NCBI RefSeq assembly: GCF_014643635.1
Contig: NZ_BMJV01000002.1
Coordinates: 1-64,000 of the forward strand
DNA: 64,000 nucleotides
Direction of reading: 5' to 3'
Source: Salipiger pallidus
GTDB taxonomy: Bacteria; Pseudomonadota; Alphaproteobacteria; Rhodobacterales; Rhodobacteraceae
Below, piece by piece: positions 17,895 to 26,556 of this stretch. The stretch's first letter is position 1, and the number at the start of each line of letters is the position of its first letter. A model generated the notes under the pieces. That model ran no database searches, was not told the DNA's origin, and saw nothing but the letters and a program-made list of their open reading frames with translations. Both the position numbers and the translations under genes were made by a program.

Positions 17895-19583
17895 ATGGCA
17901 CATGACGGAGCCGACGTGATGCTCAGCCAGGGCATCCTGATCGAAGACTTGCTGACCCTGACCGCCGCGGCCATTCCGCCCGCAGAGGCACTTCTGGAAC
18001 AGGCCCGCCTGTCGGTGCGCGCCGTGGTCGAAGAGGACGGTCGCGTGTCGGGCCGCCTTGTCGAGGCCAACCAGTTCGCCGCCCACGGCCTGTCGTGGCT
18101 GGCCACCTATGTCGAAGCCCTGCGCCAGATGCAGTACTGGGCGGACAAGCTCAGCTCCGAGGGGACCTTCGGCGAGGTCGAGCAGCTGATCCAGCAGATC
18201 GCCTTCGGGGAATACCTCAGCCAGATCGTCGGCGGCATCCAGATGAACCAGGGCGAGATGGTGCGCCTGCCCGACCTCGGCCTTGGTCTCGAGGCGCTGG
18301 ACGGCTTCCGTACGGCCGAGGTGCAGACCCTCATGGCGCGCGGCAACACCCAGGGGGCCCGCACCCGGCTGGTGGAGCTGATGCAGGAACGCTCGGCCGA
18401 GATCACCGTAGGCAGGACTGGCCTCGACGACGAGCTCGAGATGATCCGCGAGCAGTTCCGCCGCTATGCCGTCGACAAGGTGGAACCCTTCGCCCACGAA
18501 TGGCACCTCAAGGACGAGCTGATCCCCATGGCGGTGGTCGAGGAGCTGGCCGAAATGGGTGTTTTCGGTCTGACCATCCCAGAGGAATACGGCGGCTTCG
18601 GCCTGTCCAAGGCGTCCATGTGCGTGGTCTCGGAAGAGCTGTCGCGGGGCTATATCGGTGTCGGCTCGCTTGGCACACGCTCCGAGATTGCCGCCGAGCT
18701 CATCATCGCGGGGGGCACAGAAGAGCAGAAGCAGAAATGGCTGCCTGCCTTCGCCTCCGGGGAAAAGCTGCCCACGGCGGTCTTTACCGAACCCAACACC
18801 GGGTCGGACCTAGGGGCGCTGCGCACCCGCGCGGTGAAGGGGGAAGACGGTGACTATACCGTCACCGGCAACAAGACCTGGATCACCCACGCGGCGCGCA
18901 CCCATGTGATGACGCTTCTGGCCCGCACCGATCCGGGATCGGACAACTACAAGGGTCTGTCGATGTTCCTCGCGGAAAAGACGCCGGGCACCGACGCCGA
19001 CCCGTTCCCCACCGAGGGCATGACCGGCGGCGAGATCGAGGTGCTCGGCTATCGTGGCATGAAGGAATACGAGCTGGGCTTCGACGGCTTCAAGGTGAAG
19101 GCTGAGAACCTGCTGGGCGGCGAAGAGGGCAAGGGCTTCAAGCAGCTCATGGAAACCTTCGAGAGCGCCCGCATCCAGACCGCTGCCCGCGCCATCGGTG
19201 TGGCGCAATCGGCACTGGATGTGGGGATGCGTTACGCGCAGGATCGAAAGCAGTTCGGCAAACCCCTGATCGCCTTCCCCCGCGTGTCGGGCAAGCTGGC
19301 GATGATGGCCGTCGAGATCATGATCGCCCGGCAGCTCACCTATTTCTCGGCCCGCGAGAAGGACGAGGGCATACGCTGCGATCTTGAGGCGGGCATGGCC
19401 AAGCTTCTGGGCGCGCGCGTGGCTTGGGCCAACGCCGACAACGCGCTGCAGATCCACGGGGGCAACGGCTTTGCGCTGGAATATACGGTAAGCCGCATTC
19501 TCTGCGACGCCCGAATCCTCAACATCTTCGAGGGTGCAGCCGAGATCCAGGCGCAGGTGATTGCACGAAGGTTGCTTGGCTGA
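17895..19583 (+). CDS. mcd: (2S)-methylsuccinyl-CoA dehydrogenase
   Basis: A 562-residue FAD enzyme of the acyl-CoA dehydrogenase superfamily. It has an N-terminal extension of about 150 residues before the usual dehydrogenase fold, the hallmark of Mcd of the ethylmalonyl-CoA pathway, which oxidises methylsuccinyl-CoA to mesaconyl-CoA during acetyl-CoA assimilation. Dehydrogenase motifs include FTEPNTGSDLGALRTRAV, GNKTWITHAARTHVMTLLAR, RKQFGKPLIAF and IHGGNGFALEYTVSRI. The length equals that of the known Rhodobacter enzyme. GAGGAGAAGGAAC precedes the ATG. It stands alone here; the other pathway genes are outside the window. Its last 49 bp are duplicated downstream. Confidence 0.9.
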   Translation: MAHDGADVMLSQGILIEDLLTLTAAAIPPAEALLEQARLSVRAVVEEDGRVSGRLVEANQFAAHGLSWLATYVEALRQMQYWADKLSSEGTFGEVEQLIQQIAFGEYLSQIVGGIQMNQGEMVRLPDLGLGLEALDGFRTAEVQTLMARGNTQGARTRLVELMQERSAEITVGRTGLDDELEMIREQFRRYAVDKVEPFAHEWHLKDELIPMAVVEELAEMGVFGLTIPEEYGGFGLSKASMCVVSEELSRGYIGVGSLGTRSEIAAELIIAGGTEEQKQKWLPAFASGEKLPTAVFTEPNTGSDLGALRTRAVKGEDGDYTVTGNKTWITHAARTHVMTLLARTDPGSDNYKGLSMFLAEKTPGTDADPFPTEGMTGGEIEVLGYRGMKEYELGFDGFKVKAENLLGGEEGKGFKQLMETFESARIQTAARAIGVAQSALDVGMRYAQDRKQFGKPLIAFPRVSGKLAMMAVEIMIARQLTYFSAREKDEGIRCDLEAGMAKLLGARVAWANADNALQIHGGNGFALEYTVSRILCDARILNIFEGAAEIQAQVIARRLLG

Positions 19584-19675
19584 CGATGTCGCAAACCCTC
19601 CGGGGGAGGGTTTGCCTCGGCTGCACGCCGAGATCCAGGCGCAAGTGATTGCACGAAGGCTCCTTGGCTGACGAT
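19539..19675 (+). repeat. Duplicated mcd 3' end (two 49-bp copies)
   Basis: Bases 19539-19587 (the last 15 codons of mcd plus a few bases) recur at 19627-19675 with three mismatches. All three are synonymous in the mcd frame (CAG/CAA and TTG/CTC), so the second copy still spells AEIQAQVIARRLLG and a stop. The copies are 88 bp apart and flank a hairpin. The synonymous pattern suggests the second copy came from a functional mcd allele rather than a local slip. Confidence 0.9.
19591..19615 (+). terminator. Hairpin between the two mcd 3' copies
   Basis: A perfect 11-bp stem (GCAAACCCTCC / GGAGGGTTTGC) with a GGG loop directly behind the mcd stop. No T tract follows, so it is either a T-less terminator or an mRNA 3'-end stabiliser. 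Confidence 0.6.
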
Positions 19676-20119
19676 ATGGGGGTCCGCCGCACGGAGGGAG
19701 CGCTACACGACTGGCCAAGTCCGGTGATCGCGCACCGCCAACCTCCGGACGCAGGCAATCTTATACTGCAGAACGAGCAGGGGCTGCCCATGCGAGGCGT
19801 CCCTTTCTTCATCACATAAGGCCGAGGATCAGCGGTCTCTGAACAGGTATTCGGCCAACAGCTTGGCGTTGGGAGGGTTTGCTAAGGCGGGGCCGGGTGC
19901 CCGGAGCCAAGCCGTTCCATCTGCACTGCCTTTGCCTTGGTGGCGACGATCAGCGTGTCGGGGAAGGCCTCGGGGAGGGGCGGCAATCCTTCCGGACGTG
20001 CTGGTGGCAGAGCCTCTGACGGACGGACGATTGGTGCCGCTTCGGCCCGACTGGAGCCTACCTGGCGGCATCCACATCGCTATCCCCGGCGCGGTTCCGT
20101 CCACCCCGGGCGGCGGAGT
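19676..20119. other. Gene-free stretch behind the duplicated mcd end
   Basis: No supported gene. Several frames are open on both strands but none has recognisable domains or coding composition. It separates the mcd 3' duplicate from the end of the LacI gene and may be what remains of an inserted element. Confidence 0.4.
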
Positions 20120-21139
20120 TCACCCGGCTTCTGGTCGCAGCGGAGCGGCGGCGCCGCGCGGGCTGACGCTGCAGCGCTCCACGAGGGTGACCGGCAGGCG
20201 CACGGTGCGCGGGACGCTCGACGGGCCGCGTTCGACCGCGTCCAGCGTCGCCTCGGTCAGCTGCGACAGCGATTGGCGGATGGTGGTGAGCCCGTGGCTT
20301 GCCCAAGCGGACACCGGAGCGTCGTCGAAACCGATGACCGACAGACTGCGGGGGACGTCGCGCCCCATCTCTGACCGTGCGGTGTTGAGCACGCCAAGCG
20401 CCAGTTCGTCGGTGACACCGAAGATGCCGTCTATGCCAGGCTGCGCGAGCAGGACGCGGGCGGCGGAGCAGCCGGTGTCGTAGCTGTTCGGCCCTTCGGC
20501 CCAGCGGGTGAAGGTAACGCCTGCGGCCTGCATCTCGGTGCAGAAGGCATCGGCGCGATCCACCTTGGCACTGGTGCGCGACGCCGATTGCACCACCGCC
20601 ACGTTTCGGCAGCCTGCCGCGATCAGCCGCCGCGCCGCAAGCCGCCCGCCGGCGGCGCTGTCCGCGAGGATGAGGTCGGCGCTGGTGCCCTCGGGTGGGG
20701 CAGGCCGACCGATCAGCACCATGCGCGCGCCGTTGCGGGCGCACAGCCGCACCAGCTCGTCCGGGGCCGCCCCTGACAGCAGCACCACCGAGCGCACGCG
20801 GTAGTCCAGCAGGGCCGCAAGGTCTCCGCCGCCGCCGCTGTTGAGCAGCAGGCATTGCAGGCCCCGGCGTTGCAATCCGGCGCTGAGGGCCTCCAGTTGC
20901 GCCGAGATGTAGGGGTTCACGAGGTTGCCACCCACCACGCCCACAAGGTCGGAGCGTTGCTGGTGCAGGGTCCGGGCCAGCCGGTTGACCCGGTAGCCGA
21001 GGTCTTCGGCGGCTTCCTGTATGCGCTTGCGCGCCGCCTCGGACACCTGCGCGCCGGGGGTGAAGGCCCGGCTTACCGCCGAGCGCGACACCCCCGCCCG
21101 GCGCGCCACGTCGGCGGCAGAGACGAAGCGCCGCGTCAC
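20120..21139 (-). CDS. LacI-family transcriptional regulator
   Basis: A 339-residue LacI regulator. The N-terminal headpiece is clear (SAADVARRAGVSRSAVSRAF, then EAARKRIQEAAEDLGYRVN), followed by a periplasmic-binding-like sensor domain (VVGGNLVNPYISAQLEAL, DGIFGVTDELALGVL, SVIGFDDAPVSAWASHGLTT). The start is GTG 21139, which overlaps the stop of the phosphatase gene (GTGA), so it is translated as the last gene of the ABC-transporter operon starting at 26556. Location at the operon end suggests it controls that operon. The usual inducer of the family is a sugar, but the ligand here is unknown. Confidence 0.92.
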   Translation of the reverse strand: MTRRFVSAADVARRAGVSRSAVSRAFTPGAQVSEAARKRIQEAAEDLGYRVNRLARTLHQQRSDLVGVVGGNLVNPYISAQLEALSAGLQRRGLQCLLLNSGGGGDLAALLDYRVRSVVLLSGAAPDELVRLCARNGARMVLIGRPAPPEGTSADLILADSAAGGRLAARRLIAAGCRNVAVVQSASRTSAKVDRADAFCTEMQAAGVTFTRWAEGPNSYDTGCSAARVLLAQPGIDGIFGVTDELALGVLNTARSEMGRDVPRSLSVIGFDDAPVSAWASHGLTTIRQSLSQLTEATLDAVERGPSSVPRTVRLPVTLVERCSVSPRGAAAPLRPEAG

Positions 21140-21708
21140 CGCAGCAGGCCGGTGCCAAGCACGTCCGAGGCAAGGTCCAGCATCGGCGGCAGCGGGTAGC
21201 TGTCATCCTGCCGGCGCAGGGTCCGCATCGCGTCCAGCGCCGCTTCGAAGGTCGGGTAGCGCTCCGGCTGGCGCCAGTACAGCCACAGCGCCAGCACGGT
21301 CACCGAACGCGACCGCCCACCACGGCAATGTACCAGCAGCCCGCCCTTGGTGCTTGGGGGATAATGCGGCTTACCTTCAGTGAAGGTCAGCGCCAGCCCG
21401 TCCAGCAGCATCACCGCCGCGGCAAGGGTCTGCGGCGCATTGCCCGGCCCGTCGATCATGCCGATCTGGTAGCGCCGCACCCACGTGCCGTCGGGCCGCT
21501 GAAGCGGGCCGGGAAAGATGTTCATGGCAAGGTTCAGGGACGCGGAAATTCCCGCCTCCTGCAACGCTTCGCCATCCTCGGCGGCAGTCAGGTTGCCCAG
21601 CCAAAGGCCGGTGAACCCGGCGGTCTCGGTGCCCTGCACCGGGAAAAGCAGGGGGCGGTCATCCTCGAGGCGTTCGGCCTCGGGGGACTGGTCGGGGAGG
21701 AAATGCAT
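21136..21708 (-). CDS. Dual-specificity-type protein phosphatase
   Basis: A 190-residue protein with the cysteine-phosphatase loop LLVHCRGGRSRSVTVLALWL, i.e. HCx5R followed by Ser, and an upstream general-acid region (IGMIDGPGNAPQTL). The N-terminal LWLGNLTAAEDGEALQEAGI resembles the DSP opening that precedes the conserved Asn. It should hydrolyse a phosphate ester through a Cys thiolate; the substrate may be a protein or a small molecule. It sits 3 bp after the MBL-fold gene and overlaps the LacI gene start, so it belongs to the importer operon. A metabolite phosphatase role fits this context, but that is inference. Confidence 0.85.
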   Translation of the reverse strand: MHFLPDQSPEAERLEDDRPLLFPVQGTETAGFTGLWLGNLTAAEDGEALQEAGISASLNLAMNIFPGPLQRPDGTWVRRYQIGMIDGPGNAPQTLAAAVMLLDGLALTFTEGKPHYPPSTKGGLLVHCRGGRSRSVTVLALWLYWRQPERYPTFEAALDAMRTLRRQDDSYPLPPMLDLASDVLGTGLLR

Positions 21709-21711
21709 GGC

Positions 21712-22734
21712 TCAGATCTCGGTGGTCAGGTCGGTGCTAAGGCGCGGGCCCAAGGCGTCGCAAAGGCGCGGGGCGGTGGCAAGGTCGACGAAGGCGGGCA
21801 AAAGCCGTTTCGCGCCGGTGGTCTCGGCCAGAGAGACAAGGTCGCGCAGGCGGGGATGGACGTTCCAGCCCATCCAGACCGCGCGCCCGTCGTCGATCAT
21901 CACGCGCGCGGGGCTGGTCCGGGGCACGTGGCTCGAGAACACGAAGCGAAAGCCGGGCCGTTCCCGCAGCGCGCCGGGCAGGCCTGTCCCGCCATTGGCC
22001 CCGGTGGCAACGATGATGTCGCCGGGATGCGCGGTGGCGGCGTCGCGCACCGGCGGGCGGTGGCCGGTAAGCCGTTCGCATTCCCCGGCGACCTCGGCGC
22101 AGGCATGCACGGTCAGGCCAAGCGCGCCAAGCGCCGTCACCATATCCGCGCCACGCCCGAATGGCGGGCAGGGCAGGACGGCACCACCCTCGGCGGCCTG
22201 CGCCAGCGCGGTGATCTGGTCTGACAGCAGCGTGTCGCGGTCGCCGTAGGAGGCATCGGCAATCACCGTGTCTGCCCTCGGGAAGGGATCGCAGCGCAAA
22301 AGCGGTGCCTCGACGCTGTAATCACCGGTATAGAGCAGCCCGCCGGCGCTGGGCAGGTGCATCCAGATGCCCCCCGGCGCATGCCCGGCCCGGCCAAGGG
22401 TGATGGGCAGGCCAAGCACCTCGGCGCTGCCCTGTTCGGGCAGCACGTGGGCCTTGGGCGGCGTGTGCAGCAGCTGCCGAAGGGTTTCGGCGCTGGCGAA
22501 AACCGGCGGGTTGCCGATCTCGTCGAGACGGTCGAGGCCGTTGGCGTGATCCTCGTGCGCATGGCTGAGGATCACCGCGTCGATCCGGCCTGCGCCCGAC
22601 AGGTCAGGGCGTTCCCCGGCCTCGAGCCCGTCACCAAGGTCGAGCAGCAGGCGGCGGCCCTTCAGCTCCACGAGGAACACCGCCGCGCTCTTGCGGCCAA
22701 GGCCGCTCAGTGCGGTGAGGCGGCCTTGGGTCAT
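21712..22734 (-). CDS. MBL-fold metallo-hydrolase
   Basis: A 340-residue metallo-beta-lactamase-fold enzyme. The metal motif is VILSHAHEDHANGLDRL (HxHxDH), with further ligands in GRAGHAPGGIWMHLP and LLYTGDYSVEAPLL. The second half (GFRFVFSSHVPRTSPARVMI, GWNVHPRLRDLVSLA) resembles the beta-CASP-like arrangement of MBL proteins acting on phosphodiesters, without being clearly RNase J. ATG 22734 is preferred because GGAGG precedes it and it begins MTQGRLTAL just after the permease stop region. It lies in the importer operon directly upstream of the phosphatase, so the two may act in sequence on an imported compound. Confidence 0.82.
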   Translation of the reverse strand: MTQGRLTALSGLGRKSAAVFLVELKGRRLLLDLGDGLEAGERPDLSGAGRIDAVILSHAHEDHANGLDRLDEIGNPPVFASAETLRQLLHTPPKAHVLPEQGSAEVLGLPITLGRAGHAPGGIWMHLPSAGGLLYTGDYSVEAPLLRCDPFPRADTVIADASYGDRDTLLSDQITALAQAAEGGAVLPCPPFGRGADMVTALGALGLTVHACAEVAGECERLTGHRPPVRDAATAHPGDIIVATGANGGTGLPGALRERPGFRFVFSSHVPRTSPARVMIDDGRAVWMGWNVHPRLRDLVSLAETTGAKRLLPAFVDLATAPRLCDALGPRLSTDLTTEI

Positions 22735-22736
22735 GG

Positions 22737-24473
22737 TCAGTCCCTCCATGGCAACACCCCCTCGGGCAGGCGCTTGCCGAAGATCAGACTCAGGATCATC
22801 AACGTCAGCACCAGTGCCACCATGAGGCAGCCCACGGCGGCGGCAAGCGTGGCCGATCCGGCCTCTTCTAGGAAGATGATCATCGGCCCGATGGTCTGCG
22901 CCCGCGACGACACCAGCAGCACCGAGGTCTGGATCTCGTTCACCGCGGTAATGAAGACAAGGATCGCGGCGGCCATGACCGAGGGTGCCAGCGATGGCAG
23001 CACCACGTCCCGCAGCCGGGCGAAGATGCCTGCGCCGGCGAGCTGCGCCGCATCGTCGAGGCTGCGTTCGATCTGGGCATAGCCGCCAAGAATGGGCCGC
23101 AGCGCAAGGGCAAGGAAGTTCGACAGGTAGGCCGCGAAGATCACCCAGATGGTCCCGTAGAGCGCGGTGCCGATGAAGGGCAGGGGGCGCAGGAAGAACA
23201 GGATCATGGCGACGCCGATGATGATGCCGGGCAGGGCATAGGCCAACTCGGACGCGATGTTCAGCGCCTTGGCGATCCAGCCGGGCCGCCAGCTCAGCAC
23301 GTAGCCAAGGGCCACGGCCACCGGGATCAGCACCGCCACGGTGCCCAGCGTCAGCATCATCGAGGTGCCGAATGCCTCGCGGATGCCCTCGTGGTGAAAC
23401 AGCGCGTTGGCGAAATTCTCGAAGGTGACGGTATCAAGGGTCAGCGGCTGGCCCACGCCGCGCACCAGCGCGGTGCACAGCAGTGCCGACAGCGGCAACG
23501 CAAGGCAGATCGCAAGGTAGAGCCACGCCGCGCCCTCTACCGGCAGGCGCCAGCGGCCTAGGCTGCGGCGGGCCGGGCGGCGCGTGGTGTCGACGCGGCT
23601 GTCTCCGCGCCGGCCAAGCCATGCGGTGATGGTCATGCCGATCACCGTCAGCACCGCCAGCAGCAGCGCCAGAAGCGCCATGTCGTTGAGCGCGGACGGC
23701 CCGTAGGAATTGAGCCGCTGGTAGATCAGCGTGATGAGGGTCGAGACGCGGGCGGGGATGCCCAGCATCGCCTGGATGCCGAAGTTGCCGATCGAGGACA
23801 CGAAGGCCAGTGCCGCCCCGGCAAAGATGCCACCCCGCGCCAGCGGCAGGATGATGTCGCGGGTCAGCGCAAAGCCGCGCGCCCCCTGCGCCTGCGCCGC
23901 CTCGACCACCGAGGACGGCACCCGGTAGAGGCTCGCCCGGACCGAGAGGAAGACCAGCGGCGCGTTGTAGAGTCCTAGCAGGAAGATGATGCCGCCCATG
24001 GAGTAAAGCGGATGGCGCATGCCCGGCGCCAGCGCCAGGCCTAGCGGGCCAAGCACCGGTGAGGCGGGCGAAAACGCCTGGATCCACGCCAGCGCGGTCA
24101 CCTGCGGTGGGATCATCAGCGGCAGAACGAAGCCGAAGATCCACAAGGTCCGCGCCCGCATGTCGCTGAGCGTGGTGAGCAGCGCGGCCATGGTGCCGAC
24201 CACGGTGGCCACCAGCGTTGCCGCCACCGAGATGTAGATGGTGTTGAGCGTTGCTTCGAGGATGCGGCGGTTGCCGAGGATGTCGATGATGCGCCCGGCG
24301 TCGAAGTCGCCCTTCGGGAACAGCGCGGCATAGGCCAGCCGGCCCAGCGGCAGGATCGACAGGGCCCCCACGAAGAGCACGAGGGCGATCAGCAGTCCGC
24401 GCTCTCCGCGCAGGGCGGATGGCAGACGAAGCGCCCCTGAGGGGCGCTTCGGGTTGGTGCTTGCAAGGCTCAC
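22737..24473 (-). CDS. Fused ABC transporter permease (FbpB/AEP type)
   Basis: A 578-residue inner-membrane protein with about twelve helices and two binding-protein-dependent transport modules, the FbpB-like tandem form. The EAA loops are visible at VVEAAQAQGARGFALTRDII in the first half and SLDDAAQLAGAGIFARLRDV in the second. It should form the whole membrane channel as one chain. GTG 24473 begins 4 bp after the binding-protein stop; the frame extends upstream only through antisense-like sequence. A perfect 23-bp palindrome lies inside its first codons at 24428-24450. Substrate class: ferric iron, 2-aminoethylphosphonate or a similar small anion. Confidence 0.9.
   Translation of the reverse strand: MSLASTNPKRPSGALRLPSALRGERGLLIALVLFVGALSILPLGRLAYAALFPKGDFDAGRIIDILGNRRILEATLNTIYISVAATLVATVVGTMAALLTTLSDMRARTLWIFGFVLPLMIPPQVTALAWIQAFSPASPVLGPLGLALAPGMRHPLYSMGGIIFLLGLYNAPLVFLSVRASLYRVPSSVVEAAQAQGARGFALTRDIILPLARGGIFAGAALAFVSSIGNFGIQAMLGIPARVSTLITLIYQRLNSYGPSALNDMALLALLLAVLTVIGMTITAWLGRRGDSRVDTTRRPARRSLGRWRLPVEGAAWLYLAICLALPLSALLCTALVRGVGQPLTLDTVTFENFANALFHHEGIREAFGTSMMLTLGTVAVLIPVAVALGYVLSWRPGWIAKALNIASELAYALPGIIIGVAMILFFLRPLPFIGTALYGTIWVIFAAYLSNFLALALRPILGGYAQIERSLDDAAQLAGAGIFARLRDVVLPSLAPSVMAAAILVFITAVNEIQTSVLLVSSRAQTIGPMIIFLEEAGSATLAAAVGCLMVALVLTLMILSLIFGKRLPEGVLPWRD
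24428..24450 (-). promoter_or_regulatory. Perfect hairpin in the 5' coding end of the permease
   Basis: GAAGCGCCCC-TGA-GGGGCGCTTC: a 10-bp perfect stem with a 3-nt loop, located about 25-45 nt behind the stop of the binding-protein gene and inside codons 8-16 of the permease. In the transcript it would form a very stable hairpin. Such structures behind binding-protein genes protect the upstream message and lower permease translation; that role is inferred. Confidence 0.6.
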
Positions 24474-24477
24474 GGGA

Positions 24478-25449
24478 TCAGAGGCCGAAGATGTCGGCGA
24501 ACTTGGCGCGCACGTCTTCGTTGATCTCGACCGCGTTGTCTGCGTCGTAGCCAAGCAGCTTGATCTCATCCAGAACCGGGTAGCCTTCGGGCCCTTCGAC
24601 GCCGGCCATCATCGGGATGCTGCCCTGCTCGGCCGCCAGTTCCTGCGCTTCCTGCGACAGCAGGAAGTCGATCAGCAGCTTGGCTTCTTCGGGGTGCTCG
24701 GTGGTGGACATGATGGCGGCAGGCTCGGTGATGAAGCTCACGCCGTCCTCGGGCACGATGAACTCGATGGGCGATCCGGCGGCCTTGGCGCGCAGGGCGG
24801 TGGAGTCGACGAGGATGGCGTATTTCGCCATGCCGGTGGCGACGGCGTTGGTGGCCGGGCCGTTGCCTCCCTCGGGCATGATGTCGAGCTCGTTCAGCCC
24901 TTCGTAGAACGCCCAGGCGTCATCCTTGTTGGCCAGCATCGCGTGCAAGTGGTTCAGCGCAGCCCCGGAATAGAGCGGCGAGGGCACGGCGATCTGGCCG
25001 CGGTTTTCCTCGGTCAGCAGCTCGTTCCAGGTGGACACGGGCTCGGCGGTGTTGGTGTTGTAGACGATGCCGGTGGTCATCGCCTTGGTGCCGAAGAAGG
25101 TCATGTCGGGATCGTAGGTTTCCGGCGCGTAGCCTTCGACCGGGGCGTCGGGGTAGGCCATCAGGTGGCCACCGGCCTTCAGCTCGCCAAGGTTGATGAC
25201 ATCGGCCACCAGCAGCACGTCGGGCTGGACCTGGCCGGCCTCGATCTCGGCGCGCATGACGTTCATCAGGGCGGAGGTGCCGTTGCGGGTCCATTCCACG
25301 TTGATGTCCGGGTGCTTGGCTTCGAAGGCGTCGACGGTCTGCTGCGCCAGCTCGGGTGTCTGGCTGGTGTAGAGCGTCAGGGTGGTTTCTGCATAGGCCG
25401 CGCTCGACAGCAGCGAAGCGGCAACGGTGAGGCTGAGGGTGAGGCGCAT
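24478..25449 (-). CDS. ABC transporter substrate-binding protein (Fe/AEP-like)
   Basis: A 323-residue periplasmic binding protein. A signal peptide (MRLTLSLTVAASLLSSAAYA, cleaved before ETTLTLYTSQ) is followed by the class II lobe pattern of FbpA/AEP-binding relatives: PDVLLVADVINLGELKAGGH, GTKAMTTGIVYNTNT, GQIAVPSPLYSGAALN and a C-terminal helical lobe. The ligand pocket residues cannot be read with confidence, so iron, 2-aminoethylphosphonate and phosphate esters stay open. It is the second gene of the operon, between the ATPase and the fused permease. Confidence 0.9.
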   Translation of the reverse strand: MRLTLSLTVAASLLSSAAYAETTLTLYTSQTPELAQQTVDAFEAKHPDINVEWTRNGTSALMNVMRAEIEAGQVQPDVLLVADVINLGELKAGGHLMAYPDAPVEGYAPETYDPDMTFFGTKAMTTGIVYNTNTAEPVSTWNELLTEENRGQIAVPSPLYSGAALNHLHAMLANKDDAWAFYEGLNELDIMPEGGNGPATNAVATGMAKYAILVDSTALRAKAAGSPIEFIVPEDGVSFITEPAAIMSTTEHPEEAKLLIDFLLSQEAQELAAEQGSIPMMAGVEGPEGYPVLDEIKLLGYDADNAVEINEDVRAKFADIFGL

Positions 25450-25485
25450 GGGTGGCGTCCTTTTGTCGGTAGGGGAGATGAAAGG

Positions 25486-26556
25486 TCAGGCGGCTTCGGG
25501 CAGAACCCAGCCGTCGCGCAGGGCGATCGAGATCCGCTGGCCTTGCGTCAGCGAGGCCGGGGCGGGGATGTTGAGGGTGAAGGGGATGTCGGCGTTCGGC
25601 CCGGCCATCACCTCGGTGCGCAGGAAGGCTCCTCGGTAGGTGGCGCGGATGACATGGGCTTCGATGCCGTGCTGGTCGGGCACCATATGCAGATCGCCGG
25701 GGTGGAAGGTGATGCGTGCGCGGGGCAGGGCGGTCTGGTTCGCCGCGCAGCGCAGCGGCGCAATGTGGCCCAGCAGTTCGCCCTGTGCACGCCCGCCCCC
25801 CATGGGGCAGAGGTTGCGCACGCCGGTGACCGTGCCTTCGCCGATGAAGCCTGCCACGGTTTCGTTCGCGGGTTCGGCATAGAGCTGGCGCGGGGCGGCG
25901 AATTGCAGGATGCGCCCCTTGTCCATCACCGCGACCCGGTCGGCGAGGGCCAGCGCCTCGGACTGGTCGTGGGTGATGTAGAACATGGTCGCGCCCGAGC
26001 GCTTGTGGAACCGGGCGAATTCCTCCTCAAGCGTGCCGCGCAGGTGCACATCGAGGTTCGCCAGCGGCTCGTCCAGCAGCACCACACGGCTTTCCATGGC
26101 AAGGCAGCGGGCTAGGGCGACACGCTGGCGCTGGCCGCCCGACAGGTCGGCGGGGCGGCGGTTTGCCAGCGGCCCAAGCTCCACGGTGTCGAGCACCTTA
26201 GCCACGCGCGCGTCCCGGTCGGATTTCGCGATGCCGGCGATCTTCAGCCCGTAGGAGACGTTCTGCGCCACGGTCATATGCGGCCAAAGCGCATAGTTCT
26301 GGAACACCACACCGATGCCACGATCTTCTGGCGGGGTGTGTCGCTTGGGGGTCGAGACGGTGCTGCCGCCGATGGCGATGGAGCCCTCGGTCAGCCGCTC
26401 GAACCCCGCGAGGCAGCGCAGGAGCGTGGTCTTGCCGCAGCCCGAGGGGCCAAGCACGGCGACGAATTCGCCAGCCTCGATGGACATCGACACATCTTGC
26501 AGGACGCGGGTGCTGCCAAAGTTCTTGCCGAGGGTGTCGAGGCGGATGTCGCTCAC
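25486..26556 (-). CDS. ABC transporter ATP-binding protein (Fe/AEP-like)
   Basis: A 356-residue ATPase of the FbpC/PotA type. Walker A is LGPSGCGKTTLLRCLAGFE, the Q-loop is VVFQNYALWPHMTV, the signature is LSGGQRQRVALARCLAM, and Walker B is VVLLDEPLANLDVHLRG; the switch His is in ITHDQSEALALADRV. A TOBE-like C-terminal domain follows from about residue 240. GTG 26556 has AAGGAA upstream and gives the normal length; the frame is open to 26715 without a ribosome site. It is the first gene of the leftward operon ATPase, binding protein, permease, MBL hydrolase, phosphatase, LacI. Confidence 0.92.
   Translation of the reverse strand: MSDIRLDTLGKNFGSTRVLQDVSMSIEAGEFVAVLGPSGCGKTTLLRCLAGFERLTEGSIAIGGSTVSTPKRHTPPEDRGIGVVFQNYALWPHMTVAQNVSYGLKIAGIAKSDRDARVAKVLDTVELGPLANRRPADLSGGQRQRVALARCLAMESRVVLLDEPLANLDVHLRGTLEEEFARFHKRSGATMFYITHDQSEALALADRVAVMDKGRILQFAAPRQLYAEPANETVAGFIGEGTVTGVRNLCPMGGGRAQGELLGHIAPLRCAANQTALPRARITFHPGDLHMVPDQHGIEAHVIRATYRGAFLRTEVMAGPNADIPFTLNIPAPASLTQGQRISIALRDGWVLPEAA

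Noticed and set aside
24454-26115. A long plus-strand open frame opposite the ABC importer genes
   Set aside because: Gly/Val/His/Gln-rich shadow of the binding-protein and ATPase genes, no family features, no ribosome site.
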